A DNA stretch of 24,266 bases from contig JAFZGH010000055.1 in assembly GCA_017555465.1 (NCBI GenBank), positions 1 to 24,266 on the forward strand, in the 5' to 3' direction. The notes under the pieces are model-generated. The model did not search any database, was not told the DNA's origin, and worked only from the letters and a program-made list of their open reading frames with translations. Each line of letters begins with the position of its first letter. Position 1 is the first letter of the stretch. The position numbers and the translations under genes were made by a program. Below, piece by piece: positions 6,426 to 14,561 of this stretch. The DNA is from Akkermansia sp. GTDB taxonomy: Bacteria; Verrucomicrobiota; Verrucomicrobiia; Verrucomicrobiales; Akkermansiaceae.

Positions 6426-7994
6426 TCACATAGAAATAGCAAAGGCAAGCTTGGCCGAAATGGTCTTGGCAATGGCCTGCACCTGGTCATCGGAAACCGG
6501 CATGTTGGTCTTGATGACCGCCAGGGAATCGCCGCTCTTGTGGTCGTTCGGGGCAACAATGTTTTCAATATTGATGCCAGCCAGGGAAAGAGCCTGGCCG
6601 ATGGCCGCCACCACGCCGGGACGGTCTGCATAGCGCAGCACCAGCGTGTTACCGGCCAGAGCTGCATACAGGTGGTCGAATTCCATGATGCGGGAGACCA
6701 CGGGTGTGCCGTCTACCACGGTGCCGCGCACGCTGCTCTGAATCTGGTGACCGTCTACCTCCATGTGGATGTTGATGGTCAGGGCATCATCATAGTGCTT
6801 GTCGTCCTTGGGTTCAAGTGCCTTGTACACAATGCCGTGTTCGCGGAAGGACGTTTCGGCTGCAGCCGGCATCAGGCCGCGTTCTGCGCCGGGAACCGTG
6901 CCTTGCAGAATCCACGGCGTGAACCACTTGCGATAGGAACGCAAGTTGTTGTAGAAGGTGCATTCCACCTTGCGGATGGGCTTGCAGTCGCCCATGCGGT
7001 AGCAGAGCTGGCCAAGCATGGAAGCCAGCTGGAGCTGGGCCGGGTGAAGGTCTGCCGGGCGCTCTGCGTTCACCACACAGGAGGTATCGCCACAGGTGAA
7101 GTAGTCAATCATCTGCTTGGCAGCGCGCATGGCGGCGTTCTTGTTAGCTTCCTTTGTATTGGCGCCGAGGTGAGGCAGCAGCAGGGTGGCCACATCGGCG
7201 CTGGGCTGCATGGCTGCGGCATCCTTGGGGTGCACATCGGTGCAGTAGATAATGTTCTTACCCGCGGCCTTGGCTGCGCGGATGGCATCTTCATCCACCA
7301 CGCCATAGCGCGAGCAGTTGATGAGCATAGCGCCGTCCTTCATCTTGTTAATCAGCTCTGCATTGATGAGGTTGCGGGTGGCGGGGCCGCCAGGCACGTG
7401 CAGGGAGATGATGTCGGATTCCGTAAAGATTTCGTCAATCTCTGTGGGGATGGCGCCGATGTTGAGAGCTCGCTGCTTGGAGAGGAAGTGGTCATAGCCG
7501 AGCACCTTGCATTCAAAGCCCTGCAGGCGCTTCACGAGCAGGCGGCCAATGTTGCCCAGCCCCATGATACCCACGGTCTTGTGAGTGAGCTCGCGGCCCA
7601 TGTACTTCTTCTTGTTCCATTCGCCTGCGCGGGTGGTGGTATCTGCCGGCACCACATATCGGTAGGCGGCCAGAATCATGGCAATCACCTCTTCTGCCAC
7701 GGCGTTGGAGTTTGCGCCGGGGGTGTTCATCACGTCGATATTCTTTGTGCGGGCGTAAACATAATCGATGTTGTCATAGCCGGCACCGGCGCGAATCACG
7801 CATTTGAGGCCGGGCAGAGCATCCATGATTTCGGGTGTGACTTTTTCGGAACGGACGATGATGCCGGCGGCATCGGGATGAGCGGCCACCATGTCTTCGA
7901 TGGTGATGCTGTCGTCCTGCACAACATCATACCCGGCAGCAATCAGCGTGGCGGATGCGGCCTGGTCGAGTTTGGTCGGAATCAGAATCTTCAT
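6426..7994 (-). CDS. serA: D-3-phosphoglycerate dehydrogenase
   Basis: It oxidises 3-phosphoglycerate to 3-phosphohydroxypyruvate with NAD, the first step of serine synthesis. The 522 residues match the long form of the enzyme: D-2-hydroxyacid dehydrogenase catalytic and Rossmann domains (about 1-310), an intervening domain, and a C-terminal ACT domain (about 450-522, with RYADRPGVVAAIGQALSLAG), which in relatives binds serine for feedback. The nucleotide loop is MGLGNIG (144-150). The substrate arginine is in INCSRYGVVDEDA (R229) and the catalytic histidine in LLPHLGANT (H275). Where the family usually has DVFxxEP, this protein reads TDVHPKDAA (252-260), placing Asp where the catalytic Glu is expected. 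It is last in its unit, 24 bases after the DUF1015 gene. It could be another 2-hydroxyacid dehydrogenase, but the length, the ACT domain and the neighbour favour SerA. Confidence 0.9.
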   Translation of the reverse strand: MKILIPTKLDQAASATLIAAGYDVVQDDSITIEDMVAAHPDAAGIIVRSEKVTPEIMDALPGLKCVIRAGAGYDNIDYVYARTKNIDVMNTPGANSNAVAEEVIAMILAAYRYVVPADTTTRAGEWNKKKYMGRELTHKTVGIMGLGNIGRLLVKRLQGFECKVLGYDHFLSKQRALNIGAIPTEIDEIFTESDIISLHVPGGPATRNLINAELINKMKDGAMLINCSRYGVVDEDAIRAAKAAGKNIIYCTDVHPKDAAAMQPSADVATLLLPHLGANTKEANKNAAMRAAKQMIDYFTCGDTSCVVNAERPADLHPAQLQLASMLGQLCYRMGDCKPIRKVECTFYNNLRSYRKWFTPWILQGTVPGAERGLMPAAAETSFREHGIVYKALEPKDDKHYDDALTINIHMEVDGHQIQSSVRGTVVDGTPVVSRIMEFDHLYAALAGNTLVLRYADRPGVVAAIGQALSLAGINIENIVAPNDHKSGDSLAVIKTNMPVSDDQVQAIAKTISAKLAFAISM

Positions 7995-8018
7995 ATTGGT
8001 ATATTGTAGAGAAGGGGG

Positions 8019-9263
8019 TTAGCGTTCAATTTCATGCGCAAAGAGACCGCTGCGCAGTTTGGGTTCAAACCAGGTGGACTTGGGCGGCATGATTTCACCG
8101 CTGTCTGCCACGTTGAACAAATCTGCCATGGTTACGGGGTAGAGCGAGAAGGCCACGCCTTGTGTTCCGGCGCGGGATTCGAGCTCCTCCAGCCCGCGGA
8201 TACCGCCAACAAAGTCGATACGTTCGCTGGTGCGCGGGTCATCAATGCCCAGCACGGGGGCAAGCAGGTTGCTCTGAAGAATGGCGCAATCGAGACTTTC
8301 GATGGGGTGGGTGGCATTGAACGTGCCCTCCTTTGCAGTGATGCTGTACCACTTGCCGCCCAGGAACATACCAAACTCGTGCTTGGCGCGGGGGGCATGG
8401 GGCTTACCGGGTGCTGCGGGCGTCACGGTAAACTGGCGGCTGATGGTGTCAATGAATTGCTGCTCTGTTTTGCCGTTGAGGTCGAATACCACGCGGTTGT
8501 AGTCCATGATGAAGAGGTCTTCATCGCAGAAGGTTACGGCCATCAGATAGTTGAACTCCTCCTCGCCGGTGTAGTCGGGGTGTTCGGCGCGGCGCCTGGC
8601 TGATACCGCGGCGCTGGAGGCTGTGCGGTGGTGGCCATCGGCAATGTAGAGCACCGGTACTTCCTCAAAACCCTGGCGGATGGCGGCGATGGCCTCGTCA
8701 TCATTCACCGGCCAGAGCAGGTGGGTCACGCCATCATCGCTGGTGAACTCATACTCCGGCTTGTGGAATTTAATCCACTCGCGGATGGTGGTGGAAATGC
8801 CTTCGTGCTTGCGGTAGGCCAGGAATACCGGCTCTGTCTGGGTGGAGCAGGTGTCGAAATGGTTGATGCGGTCAAGTTCCTTTTCCTTGCGGGTGAGTTC
8901 GTGCTTCTTGATGGTGCCGTCCAGGTATTCATCCACGCTGGCGCAGCCTACAATGCCCGTCTGCACGCGCCCCCACATCATCTGGCGGTAGATGTAGTAG
9001 CAGGCTTTTTCCTCGCGCATCAGAATACCTTTCTTCAGGAAGTCCTGCAGGTTCTGCGCACTTTTCTCGTAGGTAATCTGGTCGTGGATGGCTTCTTCGC
9101 TGGTGTCAATATCTGCGCGGCAGATATGCAGGTAGGAAGAGGCATTGCCTGCAGCCATGGCGCAGGCCTCCTGGTGGTTCATCACATCGTAGGGCAGGCA
9201 GGAAACCTGTTCCACATATTGTTTCGGCGGGCGAATTGCTGCAAAGGGTCGAATGGTAGCCAT
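8019..9263 (-). CDS. DUF1015 family protein
   Basis: This is a 414-residue cytoplasmic protein of the DUF1015 family (usual length about 400-450). Hallmarks seen are the N-terminal RPFAAIRPP and LPYDV (23-27), the basic-acidic stretch KKHELTRKEKELDR (119-132) and IADGHHRTASS (207-217). It sits 24 bases upstream of serA in the same unit. DUF1015 genes next to serA/serC are a known association, so a role in serine or phosphoserine metabolism is likely, but no reaction is established that I can state. The DGHHR signature recalls ParB/sulfiredoxin-like nucleotide-binding sites; this is an inference. The ATG at 9263 starts the conserved N-terminus; no ribosome site precedes it. Confidence 0.88.
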   Translation of the reverse strand: MATIRPFAAIRPPKQYVEQVSCLPYDVMNHQEACAMAAGNASSYLHICRADIDTSEEAIHDQITYEKSAQNLQDFLKKGILMREEKACYYIYRQMMWGRVQTGIVGCASVDEYLDGTIKKHELTRKEKELDRINHFDTCSTQTEPVFLAYRKHEGISTTIREWIKFHKPEYEFTSDDGVTHLLWPVNDDEAIAAIRQGFEEVPVLYIADGHHRTASSAAVSARRRAEHPDYTGEEEFNYLMAVTFCDEDLFIMDYNRVVFDLNGKTEQQFIDTISRQFTVTPAAPGKPHAPRAKHEFGMFLGGKWYSITAKEGTFNATHPIESLDCAILQSNLLAPVLGIDDPRTSERIDFVGGIRGLEELESRAGTQGVAFSLYPVTMADLFNVADSGEIMPPKSTWFEPKLRSGLFAHEIER

Positions 9264-9286
9264 AGTTGTGTGATATTGAGAGATGT

Positions 9287-9739
9287 TTAGTTATGCCCTA
9301 TCTGTGTTATACGCACAAGGGCTGCAGGCAGATTCCTGGAACCGTAATATTCAGCTGCTCCTAATCTGTCTGCCTGAGCTTCGATAATGTGGTTTATCTT
9401 CCGGATGGTGGGCAGATAGCGGTCTTCCAATACCTGGATTTCAAGTTCAGAAGCAGGTGGAAGTGAATTGAACGACTGAGTCCATTTCTGAAGTTCCTCG
9501 CATGCCCGCATGATGGCGGGCACGGCGGCTTCGGCGCTGTTGTAATCGCTGATAGCTGCCATATGCTGGCAGATTGAGCCGAGAAGAACCAGTCCCTGGC
9601 GGATTCGAAGCTCATTTTCAGGGATAGAAACTTCAGCTGGCGCTTTTACTGCAGTAGAGGAATCTGCTACGATTTCAGTATCTGCGAGTGCTGTGCATGT
9701 TACTGCACAAAAGAACAGAGATGTCAGAATCGGTTTCAT
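9287..9739 (-). CDS. Small secreted protein of unknown function
   Basis: I do not recognise this 150-residue protein. It has a clear signal peptide (about residues 1-18, ending CTALA before DTE), a short Ser/Thr/Ala-rich spacer and then a mostly helical domain (about 40-150, e.g. ELRIRQGLVLLGSICQHMAA). Its ATG overlaps the stop of the gene before it by four bases (ATGA), which suggests translational coupling. It lies 23 bases before the DUF1015 gene. The size and helical pattern resemble those of its upstream neighbour, so the two may be distant relatives or partners in the periplasm. Confidence 0.75.
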   Translation of the reverse strand: MKPILTSLFFCAVTCTALADTEIVADSSTAVKAPAEVSIPENELRIRQGLVLLGSICQHMAAISDYNSAEAAVPAIMRACEELQKWTQSFNSLPPASELEIQVLEDRYLPTIRKINHIIEAQADRLGAAEYYGSRNLPAALVRITQIGHN

Positions 9740-10149
9740 TTTTCAATCATTCTGCACATGAGACGAAATTCCTGCGCAAGCGGCACAGATTGGAAACATC
9801 TGGCATCGCGAATTCTTACGATTTCTGCATATAAGGCAGCCCACTCCTGCCTCATTTTCTGCCCGTATTGAAGGCGAACCTGTTGGTTCTGGGCAGAAGT
9901 GAGCGCTGGCAATTTGTTGAGCTTTTCTCTGGCTTCGTATATGAGCACTAATGCCTGATGCAATTCTGCTGCTGTGGTATCGGCAGATGCTTCATCCTGG
10001 GCTTTCCGGAGTACAGGAACCAGCTGGCCGGGTAGTGCCGTATAGCAGTCAAATGCTTCTGCCACTCCTGCGGGAAGAGTTTGTTCTGCCTGCGCCGCCA
10101 GTGCGGCAGGAAAAGCCAGCAAGCCCCAGCTGCATGCTATGATTCGCAT
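9736..10149 (-). CDS. Small secreted protein of unknown function
   Basis: This 137-residue protein is unknown to me. A signal peptide is evident (about 1-21, with LAFPAALAAQA before EQTLP). The rest looks helical and charged (for example EAREKLNKLPAL and QKMRQEWAALYAEIVRIRDA), with three cysteines after the signal region (CYTALPG, DARCFQ, LMCRM). It begins 18 bases after the stop of the secreted coiled-coil gene and overlaps the next small secreted gene by four bases, so all are likely made together. A periplasmic helper of the coiled-coil protein is a guess from position only. Confidence 0.75.
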   Translation of the reverse strand: MRIIACSWGLLAFPAALAAQAEQTLPAGVAEAFDCYTALPGQLVPVLRKAQDEASADTTAAELHQALVLIYEAREKLNKLPALTSAQNQQVRLQYGQKMRQEWAALYAEIVRIRDARCFQSVPLAQEFRLMCRMIEK

Positions 10150-10167
10150 AGGTGATTCTACTTGAGC

Positions 10168-11682
10168 TTATTGCGCGGCTTCCGGTTGAGCTGCAGGGGT
10201 AGCTTCAGCAGCGGGGGCTTCTTCCTTCACCACCTCCATGGTGTTATCGCCGGCATCGGAGTCCAGTTCCTTCTGCACCGCAGCCAGAGCGCTGTCTATC
10301 TGCGCTTCTGCGTTGGATGTGATGCGGTCAAGAGAGGCAATGGATCGCTCGAGAGATGCCTTCAAGCGACGATACTCACGCATTCTTCTGGTGATTTCCT
10401 GCTGGGTGAGGCGGTACTGCTCGCGAATAGGTGTGCGGTATTCGTTCGGCAGGAGTTGCTGCTTCAATCCCATGATAATGTTGTACGACGGGATTTCGGA
10501 AATCTGCTTTTCTGCGCCTTCCAGGTTACCAGTCACCATGGCCATGCGGACATTGTCCATACCTGCCCAGAATTGCTCCAGCAGGGAGGGGACTGTGCCG
10601 ACTGCGGCGTCAAGTCGTTCACGCTCATTGCGGCGAATGGCATCTTTCACCTTGTTGACGCAGATGGAAAGCATTTTCTGATTGCGATTTTGTGGAACGA
10701 ACCACACAGTTGCGATATCATCGCCATCTTCTTTCAATTTAGCAGCCAGCTCGTTGTACTGGCGTTCATCCAGCTTGGTCATAGCCTGGCGTTTATCTGC
10801 ACCAAGGCGTTTACGCGCAGTCGTTTCCTTGTCGTACATGCGTGTCCACTTTTTCTGCAGGTCATTGAGCGTTTTAATATACCACTCGTGGGCAGATTTA
10901 TATTCAGGAATTCCCTGATAACGATCGCGCATGATTTCAAATTTATCAAGTCCGCCGACCTTACGGCGCCCTTTCTTTTCTTTCATGTCGATTTTCATTG
11001 CCTTGTATGCAGCCTCACCATCACGCACGTAGCGGTCTCGCTCGTCTGCAGAGACCTTGTCGAAGGTAAAATCTGCTGCGCCGGCTTTGTTGAAGGCATC
11101 CTGAAGCTTGGCGATTTCCAGTGCGCTTGAATCCATGTCTGCAAGCTGGCGGGTTACGCGCTCCTTGACTCGGCTGGTCTGACTCTGAAGGGCGCGGCTC
11201 GGCTTGGAAATTTTGGCCATTTCAGTGTCGATGCTGGCAAGCTTGCTGCGCAGGCGCACCGTTGCATCGGCTGCTTTATCTTCACCTTCGCGCGGGGAAA
11301 TGTTGCCATCAGCAATCGGGGCAGGTGTTTCTGCTGTTTCTGCGGCAGGGGCCTCCTCTGCTTTTTCTGCATCAGGCTGCCCGGCAGGTGTTTCCTGGGG
11401 GGCTGTTTCGGCCTCGGCGGCCGGTGTGGGAGCTACCTCTTCTTCCGGTTCTTCCTTCACCACCTCACGCATATTGATGATGGTGTTCTGGGAAACGGTT
11501 TTGGTTACTGTCTTGCCGGATTTATCCTTGCCGGTAAACTTGGTGGAATCAGTGCTTTTATAGTTGATTGTGCAATCGGTATAGCGTTCACCGGAGGTGA
11601 GGGTAATGGTATACACCGATGCCGCATGAGCTGCCGAAATGCCCATGGCTACCAAGGAAAACAAGAGGAGCGATTTCTTCAT
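10168..11682 (-). CDS. Secreted coiled-coil protein with Pro/Ala/Glu linker
   Basis: This is a 504-residue exported protein I cannot name. A signal peptide spans about 1-20 (KKSLLLFSLVAMGISAAHA). Residues about 22-75 form a small beta-rich unit (ITLTSGERYTDCTIN and on), like the short 'how the key is converted' SH3/Sm-type modules common in Verrucomicrobia and Planctomycetes proteins; this resemblance is by eye. A low-complexity Pro/Ala/Glu linker follows (about 76-125). Residues about 135-475 are rich in charged helices, likely coiled coils, with a lone aromatic segment IATVWFVPQNRNQ (323-335). The tail repeats the acidic Ala/Pro style. I chose the ATG at 11682 because it starts the signal peptide; longer upstream options would overlap the promoter. 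It heads the five-gene unit ending in serA. A periplasmic or surface scaffold is plausible. Confidence 0.78.
   Translation of the reverse strand: MKKSLLLFSLVAMGISAAHAASVYTITLTSGERYTDCTINYKSTDSTKFTGKDKSGKTVTKTVSQNTIINMREVVKEEPEEEVAPTPAAEAETAPQETPAGQPDAEKAEEAPAAETAETPAPIADGNISPREGEDKAADATVRLRSKLASIDTEMAKISKPSRALQSQTSRVKERVTRQLADMDSSALEIAKLQDAFNKAGAADFTFDKVSADERDRYVRDGEAAYKAMKIDMKEKKGRRKVGGLDKFEIMRDRYQGIPEYKSAHEWYIKTLNDLQKKWTRMYDKETTARKRLGADKRQAMTKLDERQYNELAAKLKEDGDDIATVWFVPQNRNQKMLSICVNKVKDAIRRNERERLDAAVGTVPSLLEQFWAGMDNVRMAMVTGNLEGAEKQISEIPSYNIIMGLKQQLLPNEYRTPIREQYRLTQQEITRRMREYRRLKASLERSIASLDRITSNAEAQIDSALAAVQKELDSDAGDNTMEVVKEEAPAAEATPAAQPEAAQ
10219..10236. repeat. 18-bp direct repeat within coiled-coil gene (copy 1)
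   Basis: TTCTTCCTTCACCACCTC occurs here and again at 11449-11466. On the minus strand it encodes EVVKEE at the start of the acidic C-terminal tail, matching the same peptide at the start of the Pro/Ala/Glu linker. Confidence 0.8.
11449..11466. repeat. 18-bp direct repeat within coiled-coil gene (copy 2)
   Basis: This is identical to 10219-10236 and encodes EVVKEE (residues 73-78) just before the Pro/Ala/Glu-rich linker of the same protein. Confidence 0.8.
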
Positions 11683-11713
11683 GATACGAAAAGGATACCT
11701 GTATTCTTTGCGT

Positions 11714-11742
11714 AGCATACCATATAGCGCTTCATTATGCAA
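11714..11742 (-). promoter_or_regulatory. Promoter of the five-gene secreted-protein/serA unit
   Basis: On the minus strand TTGCAT (11742-11737), 17 bases, then TATGCT (11719-11714), with TG one base upstream (extended -10, TGGTATGCT). There are 31 bases between the -10 box and the ATG at 11682, giving a leader of about 24 bases. Confidence 0.6.
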
Positions 11743-11789
11743 ACATCAAATGATTCACAGACGTGAAAATTTGAGCAATCATAAGCCAG

Positions 11790-11822
11790 AAAGAGCCCCA
11801 GGTAATGCACCTGGGGCTCTTT
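11790..11822 (-). terminator. Hairpin terminator after pyrD
   Basis: The 14-base arms 11790-11803 and 11809-11822 (core AGAGCCCCAGGT) pair perfectly around a five-base loop. It lies immediately past the pyrD stop. The T-run is longer on the plus strand (TTTTT) than on the minus strand (TTT then CT), but only a minus-strand gene reads into it. Confidence 0.8.
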
Positions 11823-11826
11823 TTAA

Positions 11827-12876
11827 TCAATTTAAAGAAGCGTAGTATTCCCGGATTGCCTTAGCCGCGGCGTGAACCAGGGGCGGGCCGTTGTAGATGA
11901 ACCCGGAATACAGCTGTACCAGGGAGGCGCCTGCTTTGATTTTGTTTACTGCATCTTCTGCGGTCGTGATGCCGCCTACGCCGATGATGGGGATGCTGCC
12001 CTTGAGCTCCTGCGCAAAGGCTGCAAGGGTTTCATTTGCTCGGTTATAGAGCGGTTTGCCGGACATGCCGCCGCTTTGGGAAGCATGCGGCGAGTCTTCC
12101 ACCCCGATGCGGGTGGTGGTTGTATTGGAGCAGATGAGGCCGTCCAGCTGGCAGTCCTGGAATACATGCGCGAGGTCGCGTATCTGAGCCTCGCTCATAT
12201 CCGGAGAGACCTTCATGACGAGCGGTACATAGCGGCCGGTATCATTTGCAAGGTTAGCCTGCTCGCTCTTCATGAGCGAGAGCAGATCTGCTGCGCTGTC
12301 TGCCTTGGCCAGGTCCTGCAGGTTGGGTACGTTAGGGCAGGAGAAGTTAATGGCGACATAATCAGCCACATCCCATACGGCCCGCAGGCAGGCCAGATAA
12401 TCCTGGTGCGCTTCTGCATTGGGTGTGACTTTGTTCTTGCTGATATTGACACCGAGCACACCGTTGAACCGGCAAGTGCGGCGGATATTCTCCACGCCTT
12501 CATCCACGCCAGGATTATTGATGCCCATGTGGTTGATGATGGCCTGCTGGGGGATGCAGCGGAACAGACGGGGTTTGGGGTTGCCTGGTTGAGGGCGAGG
12601 GGTGAGCGTACCCACTTCCACAAAGCCGAATCCGAGGTGCCCGAATGCAGCCACCGTATTGGCTTCTTTGTCCATGCCTGCGGCAAGGCCGATACGGTTC
12701 GGGAATTGAAGCCCCATGACGGTGACGGGGTCATTTACCGGCTTGTTCCCAACAAGAGCAGGGATCAGGCGCAGGTGCTCAGCTGTGCGCAGACCTGCCA
12801 GTGTGACCTTGTGGGCCGTTTCGGGGTCCATGCAGAACAGTAACTTTTTCGCCAGATTGTAAAGAGTGGGTGACAC
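11827..12876 (-). CDS. pyrD: Dihydroorotate dehydrogenase (quinone), class 2
   Basis: PyrD oxidises dihydroorotate to orotate, the fourth step of pyrimidine synthesis, passing electrons to quinone at the inner membrane. The 349 residues, with an amphipathic helical N-terminus (MSPTLYNLAKKLLFCMDPET), mark the membrane-bound class 2 type. Motifs include GLAAGMDKEAN (63-73), VEVGTLTPRPQPGNPKPR (86-103), NHMGINNPG (115-123), the catalytic serine in INFSCPNVPNLQDL (S179) and IIGVGGITTAEDA (297-309). The start is a GTG at 12876, which gives the complete class 2 N-terminus; it has no Shine-Dalgarno sequence. It is last of a three-gene minus-strand run, 91 bases after the FAH-family gene, with its own candidate promoter in that gap. 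Confidence 0.95.
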   Translation of the reverse strand: MSPTLYNLAKKLLFCMDPETAHKVTLAGLRTAEHLRLIPALVGNKPVNDPVTVMGLQFPNRIGLAAGMDKEANTVAAFGHLGFGFVEVGTLTPRPQPGNPKPRLFRCIPQQAIINHMGINNPGVDEGVENIRRTCRFNGVLGVNISKNKVTPNAEAHQDYLACLRAVWDVADYVAINFSCPNVPNLQDLAKADSAADLLSLMKSEQANLANDTGRYVPLVMKVSPDMSEAQIRDLAHVFQDCQLDGLICSNTTTTRIGVEDSPHASQSGGMSGKPLYNRANETLAAFAQELKGSIPIIGVGGITTAEDAVNKIKAGASLVQLYSGFIYNGPPLVHAAAKAIREYYASLN

Positions 12877-12933
12877 GTAATGAGTGGGTTAATTGATATG
12901 ACGGGAAATGAATATGCGATTTATTTGCGCAGC

Positions 12934-12961
12934 ATTCTACCAGAAGGGCCTCAAAAAGCAA
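12934..12961 (-). promoter_or_regulatory. Candidate pyrD promoter
   Basis: On the minus strand TTGCTT (12961-12956), 16 bases, TAGAAT (12939-12934), preceded by TGG (extended -10). It lies between the FAH-family gene and pyrD and predicts a leader of about 50 bases. Confidence 0.45.
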
Positions 12962-12967
12962 CACTTT

Positions 12968-13837
12968 TTATTCTTCTTCCACCACCTGGGTAACGGTGCC
13001 GATGGCCGGGCAGCTGAACTCTACGATATCTCCAGGTTTGAGATACTTCGGGGGATTCATTCCCAATGCCACACCACCCGGCGTGCCGGTAGAAACCACA
13101 TCGCCTGCGTTCAGCGTCATGAACTGTGAAACATAGGCAACCAGGTTGGCCACGGGCATGATAAGGTCTGCTGTGCTGGCTTTCTGGCGGATTTCGCCGT
13201 TTACTTTCAGCTCCAATTCCAGATTATCCGGGTCGGGAATCTCGTCTTTTGTGACAAATACCGGGCCGAACGGAGCAAATGTATCATAACTTTTTCCCTT
13301 GGTCCACTGGCCTCCGTGTTCCAGCTGGTAGGAGCGCTCTGAGTAGTCGCACATGAGTGTGTACCCCACGATGGCACGGCGGGCCTCTGCCTCGGAGGCG
13401 CGATGCAGCGTGTCACCTATGACTACTGCCAATTCTACTTCATAATCCAGTTTTGTTGCACCCTCCGGATTCAGTACGTAGGAAAGATCGGAGGATATGG
13501 CTGATGTGGCCTTCAGGAATAATGACGGTTCTGTCGGGGTGTCTCCGCTGAATTCCCTGGCGTGCTCTGCATAGCATTTGCCGAGGCAGGCCAGCGTGCA
13601 GGGCTGCACGTGCAAGGCACTGGAAATTACCAGCCCCTTAGTGTCCACAGGCACTCCGTCTGCTGCTCCTTTGGAAATCCATGTCTCAATTTCCTTGCGA
13701 AGCTTCTTGCCACCAGGCAGCATGGCCGCCCAGAGTTGTTCGTCCTGCGCCGTTACATCAATGAAGCACCCACGCTTGGGAACCCAGAGGCCGATGGTGC
13801 TTTCTCCTTCTTCGTCTACGTAGTACTGAAGTCTCAT
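12968..13837 (-). CDS. Fumarylacetoacetate hydrolase family protein
   Basis: This is a 289-residue enzyme of the FAH superfamily, which cleaves or isomerises C-C bonds of beta-keto acids (fumarylpyruvate, oxaloacetate, oxohepta-dioate and similar) using Mg or Mn. The fold signatures are clear: LDYEVELAVVIG (130-141), whose E133 and E135 are metal ligands, GYTLMCDYSERSYQ (158-171) with D164, KSYDTFAPFGP (182-192), and the closing TGTPGGVALGMNPP (250-263) with YLKPGD. The substrate cannot be told from sequence; general acylpyruvase or oxaloacetate decarboxylase activity is common in this subgroup. It follows the lipoprotein gene by 21 bases and precedes pyrD. A link to pyrimidine metabolism is not implied by the family. 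Confidence 0.88.
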   Translation of the reverse strand: MRLQYYVDEEGESTIGLWVPKRGCFIDVTAQDEQLWAAMLPGGKKLRKEIETWISKGAADGVPVDTKGLVISSALHVQPCTLACLGKCYAEHAREFSGDTPTEPSLFLKATSAISSDLSYVLNPEGATKLDYEVELAVVIGDTLHRASEAEARRAIVGYTLMCDYSERSYQLEHGGQWTKGKSYDTFAPFGPVFVTKDEIPDPDNLELELKVNGEIRQKASTADLIMPVANLVAYVSQFMTLNAGDVVSTGTPGGVALGMNPPKYLKPGDIVEFSCPAIGTVTQVVEEE

Positions 13838-13858
13838 GATTAAATGGATTGTATACCG

Positions 13859-14506
13859 TTACATGGCATCCCAACCGCCTATGGTATCAGGAATATCGTC
13901 AAATTTCGGCAGCCCGTTCGTGGCCGGCAGTTGCGGAGCTGGGGATTCATCTTCCTCTTCTTCTGGTACGACAGAGGCGGGTTCAACGGTGGGCGTTGCG
14001 GCCTGTTCCTCATCCTGCTGACGGACGGCGCGTGCTTTCTCCCGCAAGGCCTGAACGGCAGGGGGAATGTAGCCGAGGTCTATTTCTTCACCGCCTAATG
14101 TTGCGGGCTCTGGTTGTTCTTCTTCTGCCTCGAACGGGGCTGCTATTGCGCGATACTGGAATACTCGATCGCCCTTTGCCACGACTCCCGCCCGGATATC
14201 TGCCGCTATAAAGTTATTGCGGGCGTGCTGAGCAGAGGAGACAATCAGATTCGCCATCCGGGAAACACCATCAACAGGATGTGTGATAAGAACAGTACCT
14301 TCGGCCGGCATGGGCCCGATAATACGGAGCAGGGCAAACTTATCTGACGGAAACACCTGGTGAACCGTCCCCAGATACATGGGGGAGGGCTCTTCTGTTT
14401 TCTGTTCAGGTTCAGTTGATTCCTGCTGTTGTTGCACCTGACTGCACGATGCCAGCAGAGCAGCGGCTCCCAGCAGAAGCAGGAAACGGGGCACGATGAG
14501 CTTCAT
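13859..14506 (-). CDS. Putative lipoprotein of unknown function
   Basis: A lipoprotein signal (MKLIVPRFLLLLGAAALLA then SC, lipobox LLASC with Cys about residue 21) shows that this 215-residue protein is exported and lipid anchored. A Gln/Glu-rich spacer leads to a compact domain (about 43-125) with phrases such as GTVHQVFPSDKFALLRI, GTVLITHP, IVSSAQHARNNFIAADI and VVAKGDRVFQY. This pattern of a beta-barrel that 'keeps value, sets level' recalls the C-terminal domain of FlgT-like proteins, by eye only. The remaining third is acidic, Pro-rich and probably disordered. It starts at the ATG at 14506 directly after a promoter. It heads the run lipoprotein - FAH enzyme - pyrD. Confidence 0.75.
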   Translation of the reverse strand: MKLIVPRFLLLLGAAALLASCSQVQQQQESTEPEQKTEEPSPMYLGTVHQVFPSDKFALLRIIGPMPAEGTVLITHPVDGVSRMANLIVSSAQHARNNFIAADIRAGVVAKGDRVFQYRAIAAPFEAEEEQPEPATLGGEEIDLGYIPPAVQALREKARAVRQQDEEQAATPTVEPASVVPEEEEDESPAPQLPATNGLPKFDDIPDTIGGWDAM

Positions 14507-14514
14507 ACCTGCGT

Positions 14515-14544
14515 ATCTTAACACAGGAAACAGGGAATAGTCAA
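14515..14544 (-). promoter_or_regulatory. Lipoprotein gene promoter, leaderless type
   Basis: On the minus strand TTGACT (14544-14539), 18 bases, TAAGAT (14520-14515), then eight bases to the ATG at 14506. It is back to back with the Nudix promoter. Confidence 0.6.
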
Positions 14545-14548
14545 GCAA

Positions 14549-14561
14549 CAAGATATTCTTG
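14549..14561. repeat. Short dyad between divergent promoters
   Basis: CAAGATATTCTTG has 5-bp symmetric arms around TAT. It lies between the two divergent -35 boxes and overlaps the one of the Nudix gene. It could be an operator, but a dyad this short can arise by chance. Confidence 0.3.

Noticed and set aside
6411..8009. A 532-codon open frame on the plus strand, opposite serA
   Set aside because: It is the antisense of a clear serA gene, has no family-like sequence, and arises from codon bias at high G+C.
8034..9290. Two long plus-strand frames opposite the DUF1015 gene
   Set aside because: The real gene is shown by its conserved motifs and its place in the unit; the opposite frames are low-complexity and family-free.
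11683..11742. A 20-codon upstream extension of the coiled-coil protein
   Set aside because: It lies in the promoter, and a proper signal peptide begins at 11682.
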